From Bos javanicus (taxonomy: Eukaryota > Chordata > Mammalia > Artiodactyla > Bovidae): DNA of 64,000 nucleotides. A model generated the notes under the pieces. That model saw only the letters and a list, made by a program, of their open reading frames with translations. It did no database searches and was not told the origin of the DNA. A program made the translations under genes and the position numbers. Positions 22,420 to 33,486 of this stretch are shown here, piece after piece; position 1 is the first letter of the stretch, and each line of letters starts with the position of its first letter. Location: NCBI RefSeq assembly GCF_032452875.1, contig NC_083890.1:48246483-48310482 (forward strand), written 5' to 3'.

Positions 22420-23040
22420 GTCCAGGTAGAGTTGGTATTCACTGAGTATTCGTTCCCAGTCCTTTTTCTCTTCTTTTTTCCAGAGCTAACTATGACCATG
22501 ACTTTGCTAGCTGTCATTCTCCTGCATATTTTACTATGACTTCAGTTGTTAGTGATAATATAAATATGTTATCTTTTGCTTGGCTTTATATAAATGCATG
22601 CCACTGTATGCAGTTTCTTAAAAAACTTTATTTCACCGAAAATTGTGTTTATGAGATGTGTCCATGTTAACATGTGTAACGCTGGTTCATTCACTTTAAT
22701 CTGCTGTACAGTATTCCACTGCATAAATTAAAAACAATTATTTACCAGCTCTCCTGGTCTAGAGCATTGAAGCTGATTACAATTTTCACTCTTGCAAATG
22801 AGGATGCCATGAACATACTTGTGAAGTTGCCTTGTGTACAAGCCCTAGATTCATTACCTAGCAGCAGAGTTGCTGGGACACAGAATGGCATAACTTTCTT
22901 TCCAAAGTGAACCAGCTTATGCTTCTACTGGCAGAGGGGAGGCCTCCTATCTCTCCACGTTTTTACCAGCACTTCGAATAGTCAGACTTTACAGTTTCTG
23001 CTCATCTAGTTGGAAGAAAATGGAATCTTCCTCCCTCTTT
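22420..23040 (-). repeat. Old L1 fragment, antisense
   Basis: ctggttcattcactttaatc, gtacagtattccactgcata, agagttgctgggacacagaa are antisense L1 3' region segments. Confidence 0.65.
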
Positions 23041-23047
23041 AAAAACA

Positions 23048-23350
23048 GCCTCAGTTCAGTTCAGTTCAGTCACTCAATCGTGTCCGACTCTTGGCGACCC
23101 CATGAATCAGAGCACGCCAGGCCTCCCTGTCCATCACCAACTCCCGGAGTTCACTCAAACTCATGTGCATCGAGTCGGTGATGCCATCCAGCCATCTCAT
23201 CCTCTGTCGTCCCCTTCTCCTCCTGCCCCGAATCCCTCCCAGCATCAGAGTCTTTTCCAATGAGTCAACTCTTCGCATTAGGTGGCCAAAGTACTGGAGT
23301 TTCAGCTTTAGCATCATTCCTTCCAAAGAAATCCCAGGGCTGATCTCCTA
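23048..23350 (-). repeat. BovB 3' end, antisense
   Basis: ttcagttcagtcactcaatc ... ccatctcatcctctgtcgtc ... aaagaaatcccagggctgat; reverse of the last 300 bp of BovB. Confidence 0.88.
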
Positions 23351-23364
23351 AAACAGCCTCATCG

Positions 23365-23900
23365 ACATATATATTCAGAGACCATACAAATCATCCATTT
23401 AACTGTGCAATTTAATGGCTTTGAGTTTATTCAGAGTTGTGCATCCATCATCACAGTCAACTGAAAATATTTGGGGGATTTCTCTGGCAGTCAAGTGGTT
23501 AGGACTCTGAGCATCCACTGCAGGGGTCACAGGTTCAATCCCTGGTCAGGGAACTAAAATCCCACAAGCCTCATAGCACAGCCAAACAACAGCAACAACA
23601 ATTTAAAACACCTGTGAAATATTTTCATTACCCCTGAAAGAAATCCGGCTCCTTTTAGCTGTCGCCCATTCCTCCCTCCTCCCATCTCCCCAGGCCTAGG
23701 CAACCACTGACGTGCTTTCCGTGCCTGTAGATTTGCCTGGTCTGGACCTTTCATATGAGTGGAACCACATTTTCATTCTTTTCACAGATTCCTACAACTT
23801 GACCACACAACATTTTACTTGTGTTTTTCTTTAATTTGGGGGAAGATATCAACATGTGGTTGGTGACCATTTAAATTTGCATTTTCGTGATTGCTAGTAA
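23365..23900 (-). repeat. L1 3' UTR, antisense, split by a SINE
   Basis: gtgcatccatcatcacagtc and atatgagtggaaccacattt belong to an antisense old L1; the CHR SINE at 23475-23610 interrupts it. Confidence 0.6.
23475..23610 (+). repeat. CHR/SINE2-type SINE
   Basis: ggatttctctggcagtcaag ... caggttcaatccctggtcag ... ctcatagcacagccaaacaa. Confidence 0.78.
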
Positions 23901-24044
23901 TAAAGACAACGTCTTCATAAGCTTATTGGCTAGTTGGGATTCTTCTTCTTGGAGCTGCATATTTACATTCTTTTATCCACTTTTAAATAGGATTGCTTCC
24001 CTTCTCCTTGTTTTCTTGCAGGACTTACTTCAATGGTCCACCTG

Positions 24045-24260
24045 TGTGTATGTGTGTGCAGTTGCTGAGTTATGGCCAACTCTTTTGTGACCCCGTAGAC
24101 TGTAGCCCACCAGGTTCCTCTATCCATGGGATTTCCTAGGCAAGAATACTGGAGTAAGTTGCCATTTCCTTCTCCAGGGGATCTTCCTGGCCCAGGGATC
24201 GAACCCTTGTCTCCTGCATTGACAGGCGGGTTCTTTACCACTGAGCCCCCTGGGAAGCCC
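24045..24260 (-). repeat. Bov-tA SINE, antisense
   Basis: gtgtgcagttgctgagttat ... cagggatcgaacccttgtct ... cactgagccccctgggaagc. Confidence 0.86.
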
Positions 24261-24797
24261 CTCAATATTCTGCACAGGGATCCTCTTCGACTCTATATAC
24301 TGCCGATATTGTTGGAAGACAATGCTCCCTGGATTTCTCAGGGTTCCCTGCAGTGTCTGGACCTTTCTGAGCAACATGTTACCAGGGTAGAAAAAGCTCC
24401 TTTCTCTCCAGACTCATTTTCTCTTCATTTTCTAAAGGTGATAAACCCAGAGCCATTTGTTTACATTCCAAGTGGTTGTAAAATCCCCAAGAGCCTCCTC
24501 TCCTCTCCCTAGAGTGGAATGCTTTAGGTCAGAGAGCAAAGGTCTCATCCTCTGTGTCCAGAGTGGGAGGGAGGGACCGGTGGTGAGCGTTGGCATCTCC
24601 AGCTCTGAGGGCCCTGGGTCTCCAGCTCCTCCCGGTGGTACCGGCCCCTCCCAGGCCCATCTGCCCTTGGCATGTGGGCTGCTGGGAGTTGGCAGTAAGA
24701 CTGACAATGTCAGCAGATCATCTGTCTCTTCTCTGATCCAGAAACCTCGTGTTTCCAGTCAGGATGCTAAATGAACACAGATATAAAAACTTAACCC
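24261..24797. other. No gene or repeat recognised
   Basis: Unique sequence; the 128-codon plus frame here begins in the SINE and has no known domain. Confidence 0.35.
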
Positions 24798-24955
24798 AGG
24801 GACTCCCCTGTTGGTCCAGTGACCAAGACTCTGCACTCCCAGCGCAGGGGGCCCGGGTTCCATCCCAGGCCGGGAACCACATTCCACGTTGTTAACGGAA
24901 GATCACAAGCACCACAACTAAGACTGGCCCAGCCAAGACAAATAAAGAAAGAATA
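24798..24955 (+). repeat. CHR/SINE2-type SINE
   Basis: gggactcccctgttggtcca ... gcccgggttccatcccaggc ... tggcccagccaagacaaata. Confidence 0.78.
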
Positions 24956-25049
24956 CATATTTTAACTAAAAAAAGAAAAACTTAACCAATCTCTTCTCCT
25001 GCTCTGCAGCTTGTCTTTTCCCTTTTGGAAAGGAAAGCTTATCCTTCTT

Positions 25050-25740
25050 TTTTTCATTGTAGTAAATATACATACATAAAATTGACCCCTTTAACCATTT
25101 TTTAGTGTAGGTTTCAATGGCATCAGTATATTCAGTGTTATGCAACTATCAACTCTCAGAACTATCCATTCCTAGATGCTTTGCATCTTCCAAAACTGAA
25201 GCCCTGCACCCGCGGAACATGAAGTCCCCTTCCTTCCTCCCCCCTCCTCCCTCCCCCAGTCCCCAGCAAGCACTGATCTATTTTTCTGTCTCCACGAATT
25301 TGGTTACTCTGGGACCTCACATAAGTGGAATCAAACAGCATTTGTCCTTCTGTGACTGGCATATTTCATTCTGCATAAAGTCTTTAAGGTTCACCTGTGT
25401 TGAGGCATATGTCAACATTTCCTTCCTTCCTGTTTTTCAAATTGTGGTAAAATACATATAACAGAGAAGTTACTATTCTAATCATTTGTAAGCGTCCACT
25501 AGAAGGAAAGTAAGCCTCGCACTGTTGTGTAACTATTACACATCCATCCCAGAACTCTTCTCATTTTGCAGAACTGAAGCTCCGTATATCCATTAAACAA
25601 TAACTCTCCGTCCCTCCCTTTTCAAGGCTGAAACTATTCTATCCACTGGGTGCGCACAGCATGTTTTCTTTTCCCATTTACCTGTCCCTGGACACCCGGG
25701 GTGTCCCCAGCTTCTGCCTAATATGAATAATCCTCTGGGA
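25050..25740 (-). repeat. L1 3' UTR, antisense, two overlapping segments
   Basis: 25050-25435 (tcacataagtggaatcaaac, tctgtgactggcatatttca) and 25436-25740 (aaattgtggtaaaatacata, cacatccatcccagaactct) are two antisense copies of the same old L1 region. Confidence 0.7.
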
Positions 25741-25804
25741 ACATGGTGCACAGATATCTGTTTGAGTCCCTGCTTTGTTTAAGCTGTCTTCTAGCTTTGT
25801 TTTG

Positions 25805-25918
25805 TTTTTTTGTTTTGCCTCGCTGAATAGTATTTAGGATCTTAGTTCCCTGACCAGGGATCGAACTCTTCATCGAAGTGCAGAGTCTTAACCACTGGAC
25901 CACCAGGTAAGTTCCTTC
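25805..25918 (-). repeat. CHR/SINE2-type SINE, antisense
   Basis: ggatcttagttccctgacca ... cagagtcttaaccactggac. Confidence 0.75.
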
Positions 25919-26099
25919 TTTTTTTTTTAAGTTTTAACTCATTCATTTTTTTTTTTTTTTTACTCTTTCCTGTATGGTCTGTGCTTTTTTGTTTTTTAAC
26001 CCCATGAAACATGATTTTTTGAATTTATCACACTTGCTGCAGTGGCCTGCCTATCTCTGCTTCCTGTTGTCCTAAAATCATAACATGGAGGCTGTTCAC

Positions 26100-26710
26100 A
26101 CCTAACTCTGGCTCTAAGCCCACCTGCTCAAACCCGCCGACTGCTCGCTGGCTGAGTTCACTCAAACCTGATCCCCTGGACCCAGTAAATGGGCTCTTAG
26201 GTCTGCTGCCCTTGGGCCCAACCCCCGACTCACGGCTCCAGCCTCAGTCTGGCTCCTCTGGCTGAGTCCTGCCCACTCTCACTGGTTCTTCTAATGAAAA
26301 GCCTTGTGCCTGATCTCAGTCCTGGAGTCTGGGGCCTCGTTGCATCTGTGCCTGATTCCCGACACCCTCCCCATATCGCCCCACCCACCCCCGCACCCTC
26401 CCACCCTCCCCCACCCGCCCCCACCCCTTCAACGGATTGCCTGAACCTACTCAGCGGCTTGCTGCAGGGAGTTTTCCGAACTCTTGCAGGCCAGGGAGGT
26501 CTTAGATGGCGGGGGCGGGGGGAGGGGGGCGTCGCTGCTTCTTCCCCGGCGCCGTTTAGACCACAGTCAGAGGTAACCAAATTGACCATTATTCATTCTA
26601 CCTTTTTTATGTGAAAATTAAGTTGATAAAAGGAAAGCAAACTAAAATAGAATCGGGGGCCAGCGGGGGGCACTCTCACAGCCCTCACACTCTGAATCAT
26701 TTCATCCCAA
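26100..26710. other. Unique GC-rich stretch with C-tract and G-tract
   Basis: C-rich run at 26380-26430 and a G-rich run at 26508-26531 on the same strand. No coding evidence; the 106- and 119-codon frames here reflect base bias. Confidence 0.35.
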
Positions 26711-26719
26711 CAGGAAGAG

Positions 26720-26850
26720 ATTTTTTTTTTTTTTTGGCTGAACTGCATGGCTTGTAGGATCTTAGTTCCTCAACCAGGGATCAGTGATTGAACCCAGAGC
26801 CCTCCAGTGGACGTGCAGAGCCCTAACCACTGGGCCGCCAGAGAACGCCC
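26720..26850 (-). repeat. CHR/SINE2-type SINE, antisense
   Basis: gctgaactgcatggcttgta ... gagccctaaccactgggccg. Confidence 0.75.
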
Positions 26851-26944
26851 TCAAAAAGATTTTAAGCAAGTATGTATTGAGGAGCTAACAAGTGCCCAGC
26901 CCTGAAAATGCAAAATAAACAAACAAACCGATTGAAATCAAGGT

Positions 26945-27500
26945 CTCAAACCTATGTGCACAGCAGCCCTATTCACAAAAGCCAGAAGGTGAAGTAAGCC
27001 AAGGGTTCATCAGCGGATGACTGGATAACAGAATGTAGTCCATACTCACAATGCAGAATTAGCCAGGCTTAAGAGAGGAAACTTGGGACTTCCTGGCGGT
27101 CCCGTGGTTAGGCTTCCATGCTTCCAGTGCAGGGGGCTCAGGTTTGATCCCTGGTCAGGGAACTAGGATCCAGCATGCCACACGGCACAGCCAAAAATAT
27201 AGAAAAATGAAATGAAAACCTGCCATATTCTACAAAATGGATGAATCTGGAGGCAATTATGCCAAGTGAAACACACTAGTTACAAAAGGACAAATCCTAT
27301 ATGATTCTACCTAAAGAGGTGTCTAGAGTGGTCAAATTCATAGAGACAAAATGCTGGAGGGTGGTTGTCAGAGACGGTGGAGAGGAAGGAATGGGAATTT
27401 AGTGTTTGATGGGGACAGAGGTTTATTTGGGAAGATGAGAAAGTTTTGGAGGTGATGGTGGTGGTTGCACAGCAGTGTGACGGTCCTAACGCCACTGACG
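26945..27500 (+). repeat. Old L1 3' end, split by a SINE
   Basis: 26945-27085 (gcagccctattcacaaaagc) and 27210-27500 (aatggatgaatctggaggca, tgatggggacagaggtttat) flank the CHR SINE at 27086-27205. Confidence 0.75.
27086..27205 (+). repeat. CHR/SINE2-type SINE inside L1
   Basis: gggacttcctggcggtcccg ... caggtttgatccctggtcag ... cacacggcacagccaaaaat. Confidence 0.8.
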
Positions 27501-28311
27501 TGAGAACTGCAAGAACTCTCCACGGGAAAGACTCCACTCAACGCTCTCTCTCAGTGACCTGCCCAGACTCTAGCCGGCTATGGCAGCCACAGGCCCCATC
27601 CCTGGAAAGACTCTACCGCCCCCACCCACCCCTGTGCTGTTCTCTAGAAAAGCTCAAAGCTGCCCAAAGAAATTTACCATTTACCCAGCCAACCCCTTAT
27701 TGATAGGCTCATGACCTCCCTTTCTTGGAGAATTTACTGAAAACATCAAAACAAAACAGAAAAGCTTACAATTGTAAATCTTTCCCCTGTCCTTCTGAGA
27801 TGCAGGTGTTTCTATTACAACCCAGGGCAAATTTTCTCAAAGACCTAAAAGCCGTTCCTTTTAAGTGTCATCACCAAGAAGAACAGGGCCTGCGACCCCC
27901 AGGGTCTGGGGGAGGGGAGAAGCCTCGCTGAGAAATGCCAGCTGTGGACACAGCGGGCCTGATGGCGTTTCCAGGGACCAGCCCCCCATCGGCGTTTGGT
28001 AACGTTTAATTTCCCCGTCTCTGCTTGAGCCCTGCCTGCTGCTCCTCCCCACTGCCTATCTTCCTTGACGGTGCCCAGGCACCTCTGGCAGTTCAGAAGG
28101 AGCTCAGCTATTTCCCCCTGAGGTGGGAAAGAGTTCAACCAGATGCGCTGTCTAGCGAAAGAAGCCAGGCACAGAACCACAGAATATCATTCTTTGTTTA
28201 AAGTGGGGAGGGGCAAGGTTTACATATATATTTGCCTCTGTATGCAAAACCTGCGAAAGTCACACAAGAAACTGGTAACCCTGCCCTTTAAAAAAAAAAA
28301 AGTTGCCACTT
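27501..28311. other. No gene or repeat recognised
   Basis: Unique sequence between an L1 and a SINE; the 111-codon minus frame (28180-27845) has no known domain. Confidence 0.35.
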
Positions 28312-28445
28312 TATTCATTTATTTATTAATTTTTGGTCGCACCTTGGCATGTAGGATCTTAGTTCCTCGACCAGGGATCACACTCACGCCCCCTGCATTG
28401 GAAGCACGGAATCCTCCTGACCGCTGGACTGCCAGGGAATTCCTG
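28312..28445 (-). repeat. CHR/SINE2-type SINE, antisense
   Basis: gtcgcaccttggcatgtagg ... cgctggactgccagggaatt. Confidence 0.76.
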
Positions 28446-28649
28446 GCAGTAAATGCTTTTTAAGTTTACTTTTGGAGAGGGGAACTGAGTAGCTGGGGGT
28501 GGATTGAAGGGGAGTAAGATGTTCTTTTATGTCTTTTGAATTTTGAAACATGTGACTGATACTGTTTCCAGGGGGGAAAGATTTACATAGCAACAAAACA
28601 AAAAGTAGGGCCAAAACAGAGAAGGAAGTTGCAGAATTGCAAAATTCTA

Positions 28650-29070
28650 TTGTCTTCTTAGTTGAGGTGTAATTCACATGTGATAAAATTCACCATTTTA
28701 AAGTGTACAATTCAGGGATGTGTAGTATAGACAGAGAGTTGTGTAACCATCACCACTGATTCTGGAATATTTTCATCCAAAGGGAAACCCCTTATCTGTC
28801 AGCAGTCACTCCCGGGTCCCTTCCCCTGAGTCCTTGGTAACCATTAACCTGCTTTCTGTCTCTATGGATCTGTCAACTCTGGACATTTTGAGTAAATGGG
28901 ATCATACAACATGTGCTTCTTTCGCTCAGCAAAACATCCAGGCTCATCCATGTGGTAGCACTTGTCAGAATTTCATTTCCTTTTATTGCTGAAAAATATT
29001 CCATGCTATGGATATACTTGTTTTGTTTCCCTGCTGATGGACAGCTGGGTTTTTCCACGTAGGGGATGTC
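28650..29070 (-). repeat. L1 3' UTR, antisense
   Basis: gataaaattcaccattttaa, gttgtgtaaccatcaccact, ttctgtctctatggatctgt, gctgaaaaatattccatgct. Confidence 0.82.
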
Positions 29071-29077
29071 ATGAATG

Positions 29078-29207
29078 CTGTTCAGTCGTTCAGTCCTGTC
29101 TGACTCCTTGCTAACCCCTTGGACTGCAGCACGCCAGCCTTCGCCATCTCCCAGAGTTTGCTCAGATTCATGTCCATCGAGTTGGTGATGTCATCCAACC
29201 ATCTCGT
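29078..29207 (-). repeat. BovB 3'-end fragment, antisense
   Basis: gctgttcagtcgttcagtcc ... agattcatgtccatcgagtt ... catccaaccatctcg. Confidence 0.78.
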
Positions 29208-29224
29208 GTCATGAATAACACTGT

Positions 29225-29489
29225 TATGCTAAGTTGCTTCAGTCATGTCCGACTCTGTGTGACCCCATAGACGCAGCCCACCAGGCTCCGCTGTCCCTGG
29301 GATTCTCCAGGCAAGAACACTGGAGTGGGTTGCCATTTCCTTCTCCAGTGCATGAAAGAGAAAAGTGAAAGTGAAGTCGCTCAGTCGTGTCTGACTCTTA
29401 GCGACCCCATGGACTGCAGCCCACCAGGCTCCTCTGTCCATGGATTTTCCAGGCAAGAGTACTGGAGTGGGGTGCCATTGCCTTCTCCA
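29225..29489 (-). repeat. BOV-A2 dimer SINE, antisense
   Basis: tatgctaagttgcttcagtc ... gtgcatgaaagagaaaagtg ... gccattgccttctcca. Flanked by gaataacactgt at 29213-29224 and 29490-29501. Confidence 0.9.
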
Positions 29490-29837
29490 GAATAACACTG
29501 TAGAAATGCACAATTCTGGCTCACACTGAGTCCAAGTTGCCTAATACTCAATATGAAAACTGGGCAGCGTGTCCAGCTACAAAGTCAATGTTTTCTGTAC
29601 ACATTTAATACACATTTAAAATAAATTCTAGTGCAACTGTGAAAAGGTCAAAATTTCACTGAAGTCAAGCCTTCCCTTTTCTGTCCCACGCATTGTCACC
29701 CGCCTGCGTGTTTCCTTTACCCTTTCCTTCCTTCTCTGTCTTCTGCCAGCCTTTATCTCTCCAAATTCCCAGTCCCTCCCCATCTCCCCCGTCCCCAACA
29801 AAAGAACTAAATTTTCTTCCTCTATTAACAAATATTT

Positions 29838-29972
29838 ACTTACGTATTTGGCTATGCTAGGTCTCAGTTGCAGCATGTGGGATCCAGTTCCCTAACCAGG
29901 GATCAAACCCAGCACTCCTGCATCGGGAGCTGAGTCTTAGTCACCGGACCACCAGGGGAGTCTCTAATCTTT
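29838..29972 (-). repeat. CHR/SINE2-type SINE, antisense
   Basis: tcccttaaccagg-type head seen as ttccctaaccagggatcaaa ... gtcttagtcaccggaccacc. Confidence 0.75.
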
Positions 29973-31439
29973 CTTTCCTTTACGGGGCATTTTTTCATTC
30001 CGCTTCTGTTTGCCAACATATATAATCATTATTTCCAAATTAATACATCCTGGAAAAAAGAAAATTAAAAGCTGGCACCCGGGAGCCGTCTTTGAATAGT
30101 CACATTTACCATTCACTCTCCCTGCAGGCCCAGAGGTTTGTTGAAACCCGCCTGCTCTGTGGCTCTCATGAGACTGAAGCTGTGGTCTGTTCCAGCCCAG
30201 GTTCACTGGGCTCCGGAGACTCTCTTAATGGAGATTAGGATCAGCAGCAACTAGACTGTGGGCAGCTGCAGATAAGATGTGGAGAAGCAGGAGGGCAGTC
30301 TCTGTCTCACACACACACACACATACACACACACACACCCCCACAGGCTCCCTTCAGAGCGACCTCTGTGCCTGGAGTCTTCCCTGGGAGTCAGAGTAAA
30401 CACCAAAGATAAGGGCTCAGGCGCTTCCGAGTCTGATGCCATCTTGTCCATCCGGCCTCCGGAGAGATTTCCTAGGAGGGCAGGCTTGGTTGATCGGAGA
30501 GGGGTCCTTGGGGACCAAAGGTCAGGCTTTCAGGTCATGCTGGTACAGCCTGAATAAAACCTGCTGGACTTTTAAATTTTGTCATTGTCCTTTCAGTGGT
30601 TAATGTGCTCTTTATGGGAACACAGAAACATACCTCTTTCAACTGTGTATCATCGCCTCTGTACCCCTGTCTGCTGGGATCGGCCAGCACCCTGCCTCTC
30701 TGGGCCTCCCACCACAGTGCTCACCGCTCCCGGTGCCCCGGGTGGTCCACCCTGCACAGAGCCCCAGCTTGGTCTCAGCCCTCCCCGTCAGTCACCCGCA
30801 GCTCTCATGTGTTCCCAGGACCAGCAGGACAACGTCCCAACCCCGACGTGCCCTGAGGGGCGCCCCATCTGCCTTTACCATTCTCCGCTCACACCCCGAC
30901 CCCAGCCTAGTGGGCTGACTCCCTCTCCTCTGAGCATCCCAGGCTCTTCCCAGCCCCCGCTCAGACCACACTCTGCTCTCTGACCACAATGCTCTTTATT
31001 TCCCCGTTCGACAAATATTTACAAAGTCCCCACCACATCCTCGTGGGGTGACACAGCCAGTGAGGATGGGGTAAAGACGCAGCACGTGGAGGGGTGTTGT
31101 GGGGAGCAGGGCTCCCGGAGGGCAGAAATCACTGGGGTGGAGGGGACATGGAAGAAAAAACCAGCACACCGAACTTGCCATCAGCAACTGTCAAGGAGAC
31201 GTGGTCCCCCCCATCCTAGAGCAGAGGAGGCAGACACCTGGCTCGTGGCAAGCTCAGGAGCAGCCAGCCGGCGCCCTGCGAGGCTGCCTCCTCTCCCAGC
31301 CTCCGCAGACCAGACCTGAGAACGGAAGCTCCTGCCTCCTGCCTTTCATCTGGGGAGCCTCGGCCTAAGCCTTGTTCTGGGCAGCGTTTTTAAACTTGGT
31401 GTGCGTGTCTTGTCTTGCCTCCCCAGCTCTCCGGGTCCC
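29973..31439. other. No gene; AC microsatellite at 30307-30338
   Basis: Otherwise unique sequence. Three overlapping plus frames near 30579-30983 are Pro/Ser-rich with no known domain or splice context. Confidence 0.4.
30307..30338. repeat. (AC)n microsatellite
   Basis: Interrupted dinucleotide repeat of about 16 units, with one AT interruption. Confidence 0.9.
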
Positions 31440-31531
31440 TTTGGGCAGGGTGGAGTTCCATACACGCTGTTTTGTAGAGAGTAGGCAGCCAATAAATACC
31501 TGCTGAATGAGTAAATGAATGCATATCGGCC

Positions 31532-31735
31532 TCTGCTGTGTGCTCAGTCGGGTCTGACTCTTTGGTGACCCCGTGGACTGTAGCCCTCCAGGCTCCTCTG
31601 TCCATGAGATTTCCTGGCAAAGATACTGGAGTGGACTCCATGCCCTCCTCCAGGGGCTTTTCTGGACCCAGGGATTGAACCCAGGCCTCCCACATTACAG
31701 GTGGATTCTTTACCAGCTGAGCCACCAGAGAAGCC
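31532..31735 (-). repeat. Bov-tA SINE, antisense
   Basis: tgtgctcagtcgggtctgac ... ttctttaccagctgagccac, full unit. The preceding 31465-31520 looks like an L2/MIR 3' tail. Confidence 0.85.
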
Positions 31736-31737
31736 TA

Positions 31738-31852
31738 TGAATACTGGACTGGGTAGCCTACCCCTTCTCCAGGGGATCTTCCCGACCCAGAAATCGAACT
31801 GGGGTCTTCTCGTTGCAGCCAGATGCTTTACCAGCTGAGCTACCAGGGAAGC
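31738..31852 (-). repeat. Bov-tA 5' part, antisense, abutting another Bov-tA
   Basis: gaatactggactgggtagcc ... gctttaccagctgagctacc; only the tRNA-like head and start of the body remain. Confidence 0.8.
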
Positions 31853-32161
31853 CCGTGTCCTCCTAGCTTCTGCTTATCTATCCAAACTCCACCCAAAAAA
31901 TAGCTCCATAAAGCACAGAGGATTGCTTTTCCCTATTTTACAGGGAATGCCGAATAGATTCATTCATCTGTGTCCCTAATGAGGCCTGAATTCTTCTGAT
32001 CAAAACCACTAAATCTTTAGCAGGCTCACTGACCTAGAGAACGAGCTATGGTTACTGCTGGGGAGAGGGAGGGGGAGGAGAAAAGCAGGGCTAGCGGATT
32101 GAGAGGGTCAAACCACTACATCCAAAGCAAGCTACAGGGACACGTCATACAATACAGGGAA

Positions 32162-32372
32162 CACTGCTGTTTAGTCGCTACGTGTCCAGCTCTTCTGTGA
32201 CCCCAGGGACTGTAGCCTGCCAGTCTCCACTGTCCATGGGATTTTCCAGGCAATAATACTGGAGTGGGTTGCCATTTCCTCTTCCAGGGGATTTTCCTGA
32301 ATCAGGGATCGAACTTCTATTTCCTGCATTGGAAGGTGGATTCTATACCACTGAGCCACCAGGAAAGCCACA
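32162..32372 (-). repeat. Bov-tA SINE, antisense
   Basis: ctgtttagtcgctacgtgtc ... ctataccactgagccaccag. Confidence 0.86.
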
Positions 32373-32396
32373 TAGCCAATATTTTATAATAACTAT

Positions 32397-32602
32397 GAAG
32401 TGAAATGAAGTGAAGTTGCTCAGTTGTGTCCGACTCTTTGCGACCCCATGGACTGTAGCCTACCAGGCTCTTCCATCCACGGGATTTTCCAGGCAAGAGT
32501 ACCAGAGAGGGTTCGCCACAGGATCTTCCCGACCCAGGGATCGAACCCGGGTCTCCCGCACTGTAGGCAGACGCTTTACCATCTGAGCCACAAGGGAAGT
32601 CC
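32397..32602 (-). repeat. Bov-tA SINE, antisense, with 12-bp duplication
   Basis: gaagtgaaatgaagtgaagt ... taccatctgagccacaaggg. Flanked by tataataactat at 32385-32396 and 32603-32614. The tRNA-like head retains a good B box (cgggttcgatccctgggt on minus). Confidence 0.88.
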
Positions 32603-32627
32603 TATAATAACTATAAATGAGGTAAAA

Positions 32628-32840
32628 AAGGTGAAAGTGTTAGTCTTTCGGTTGCACCAGACTCTTTGCGACCCCATGAACTGCAGCCCGCCAGGCTCCT
32701 CTGTCTGTGGGGTTCCCCAGGCAAGAATACCGGAGTGGGTTGCCATTTCCTCTCCCCGGGACCTTCCTGACCCAGGGATTGAACCCAGGTCTCCCTCATT
32801 GCGAGCAGATTCTATACCATCTGAGCCACAGATTGGCCTA
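32628..32840 (-). repeat. Bov-tA SINE, antisense
   Basis: aaggtgaaagtgttagtctt ... ttctataccatctgagccac. Confidence 0.85.
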
Positions 32841-32941
32841 TTAAAACTGTGAATCACTAAAAAAATTGTGAATCACTATAGTGTACACATGTAACATACA
32901 TAATATTGCACAGCAACTATACTTCAATAGAAATACACATA

Positions 32942-33021
32942 TTGGGTTGGCCAACAAGTTTGTTTGGGTTTTTCCATACATACGTACAGAAAAACCCAAA
33001 TGAACTCGTTGGCCAACCTGA
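32942..33021. mobile_element. 80-bp mariner MITE (ruminant Mariner_BT type), palindromic
   Basis: Near-perfect inverted repeat: left arm begins ttgggttggccaacaagttt and the right arm ends tcgttggccaacctga; about 29 of 34 arm positions pair. Flanked by TA on both sides (32940-32941, 33022-33023), the expected target duplication of Tc1/mariner elements. The arms contain the aagttYgttYgggttttt core shared with the ruminant miR-2284/2285 family. Confidence 0.88.
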
Positions 33022-33246
33022 TATCTGATTAAGAATAAAACCCACCATATACTGGTGGTTGGGAAAAAAAGTTCATAAAATAAAATTTATCTCATAAAAG
33101 GGGGCCTTGATTACCCTCCTTTAATAACCATAAAGTCTCATTTAAACTGAAAACACAAAAAGCAGAGAGCATAGGATAAGGGTAAAAACGTATGTTCCCC
33201 TTTTAAATGTCACTTCTCTCTTTTGCAGTGTCTAGAGTGATTTCTG

Positions 33247-33475
33247 GAGGCTTCCCAGGTGGCTACAGGTGGTAAAAGACCCACCTGCCAATGCAGGAGA
33301 CATGAGACACTGGTTTGATCCCTGCGTTGGGGAGATTCCCTGGAGGAAGGCATAGCAACCCACAGCAATATTCTTGCCTGGAGAATCCCCATGGATAGAG
33401 GCGCCTGGTGGGCTACCATCCATGGGGGTTGCAGAGTAGGACATGACTCAGGCGACTGCGCATGTGTGCATGCGC
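33247..33475 (+). repeat. Bov-tA SINE with 11-bp duplication
   Basis: gaggcttcccaggtggctac ... aggacatgactcaggcgact, ending in a tgcatgcgc run. Flanked by agtgatttctg at 33236-33246 and 33476-33486. Confidence 0.88.
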
Positions 33476-33486
33476 AGTGATTTCTG

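Larger units (their letters stand above)
32030..32940 (+). repeat. L1 3' UTR carved up by three antisense Bov-tA SINEs
   Basis: Pieces at 32030-32160, 32373-32396, 32603-32630 and 32845-32940 are in the order of one L1 3' UTR (acaatacagggaacact, gccaatattttataataact, ataatattgcacagcaacta then tacttcaata). Confidence 0.75.

Noticed and set aside
32424..32852. 142-codon plus-strand frame with repeated PGSS/GIF motifs
   Set aside because: It is the standard antisense reading of two Bov-tA SINEs; the same peptide pattern recurs in almost every antisense copy in the window.
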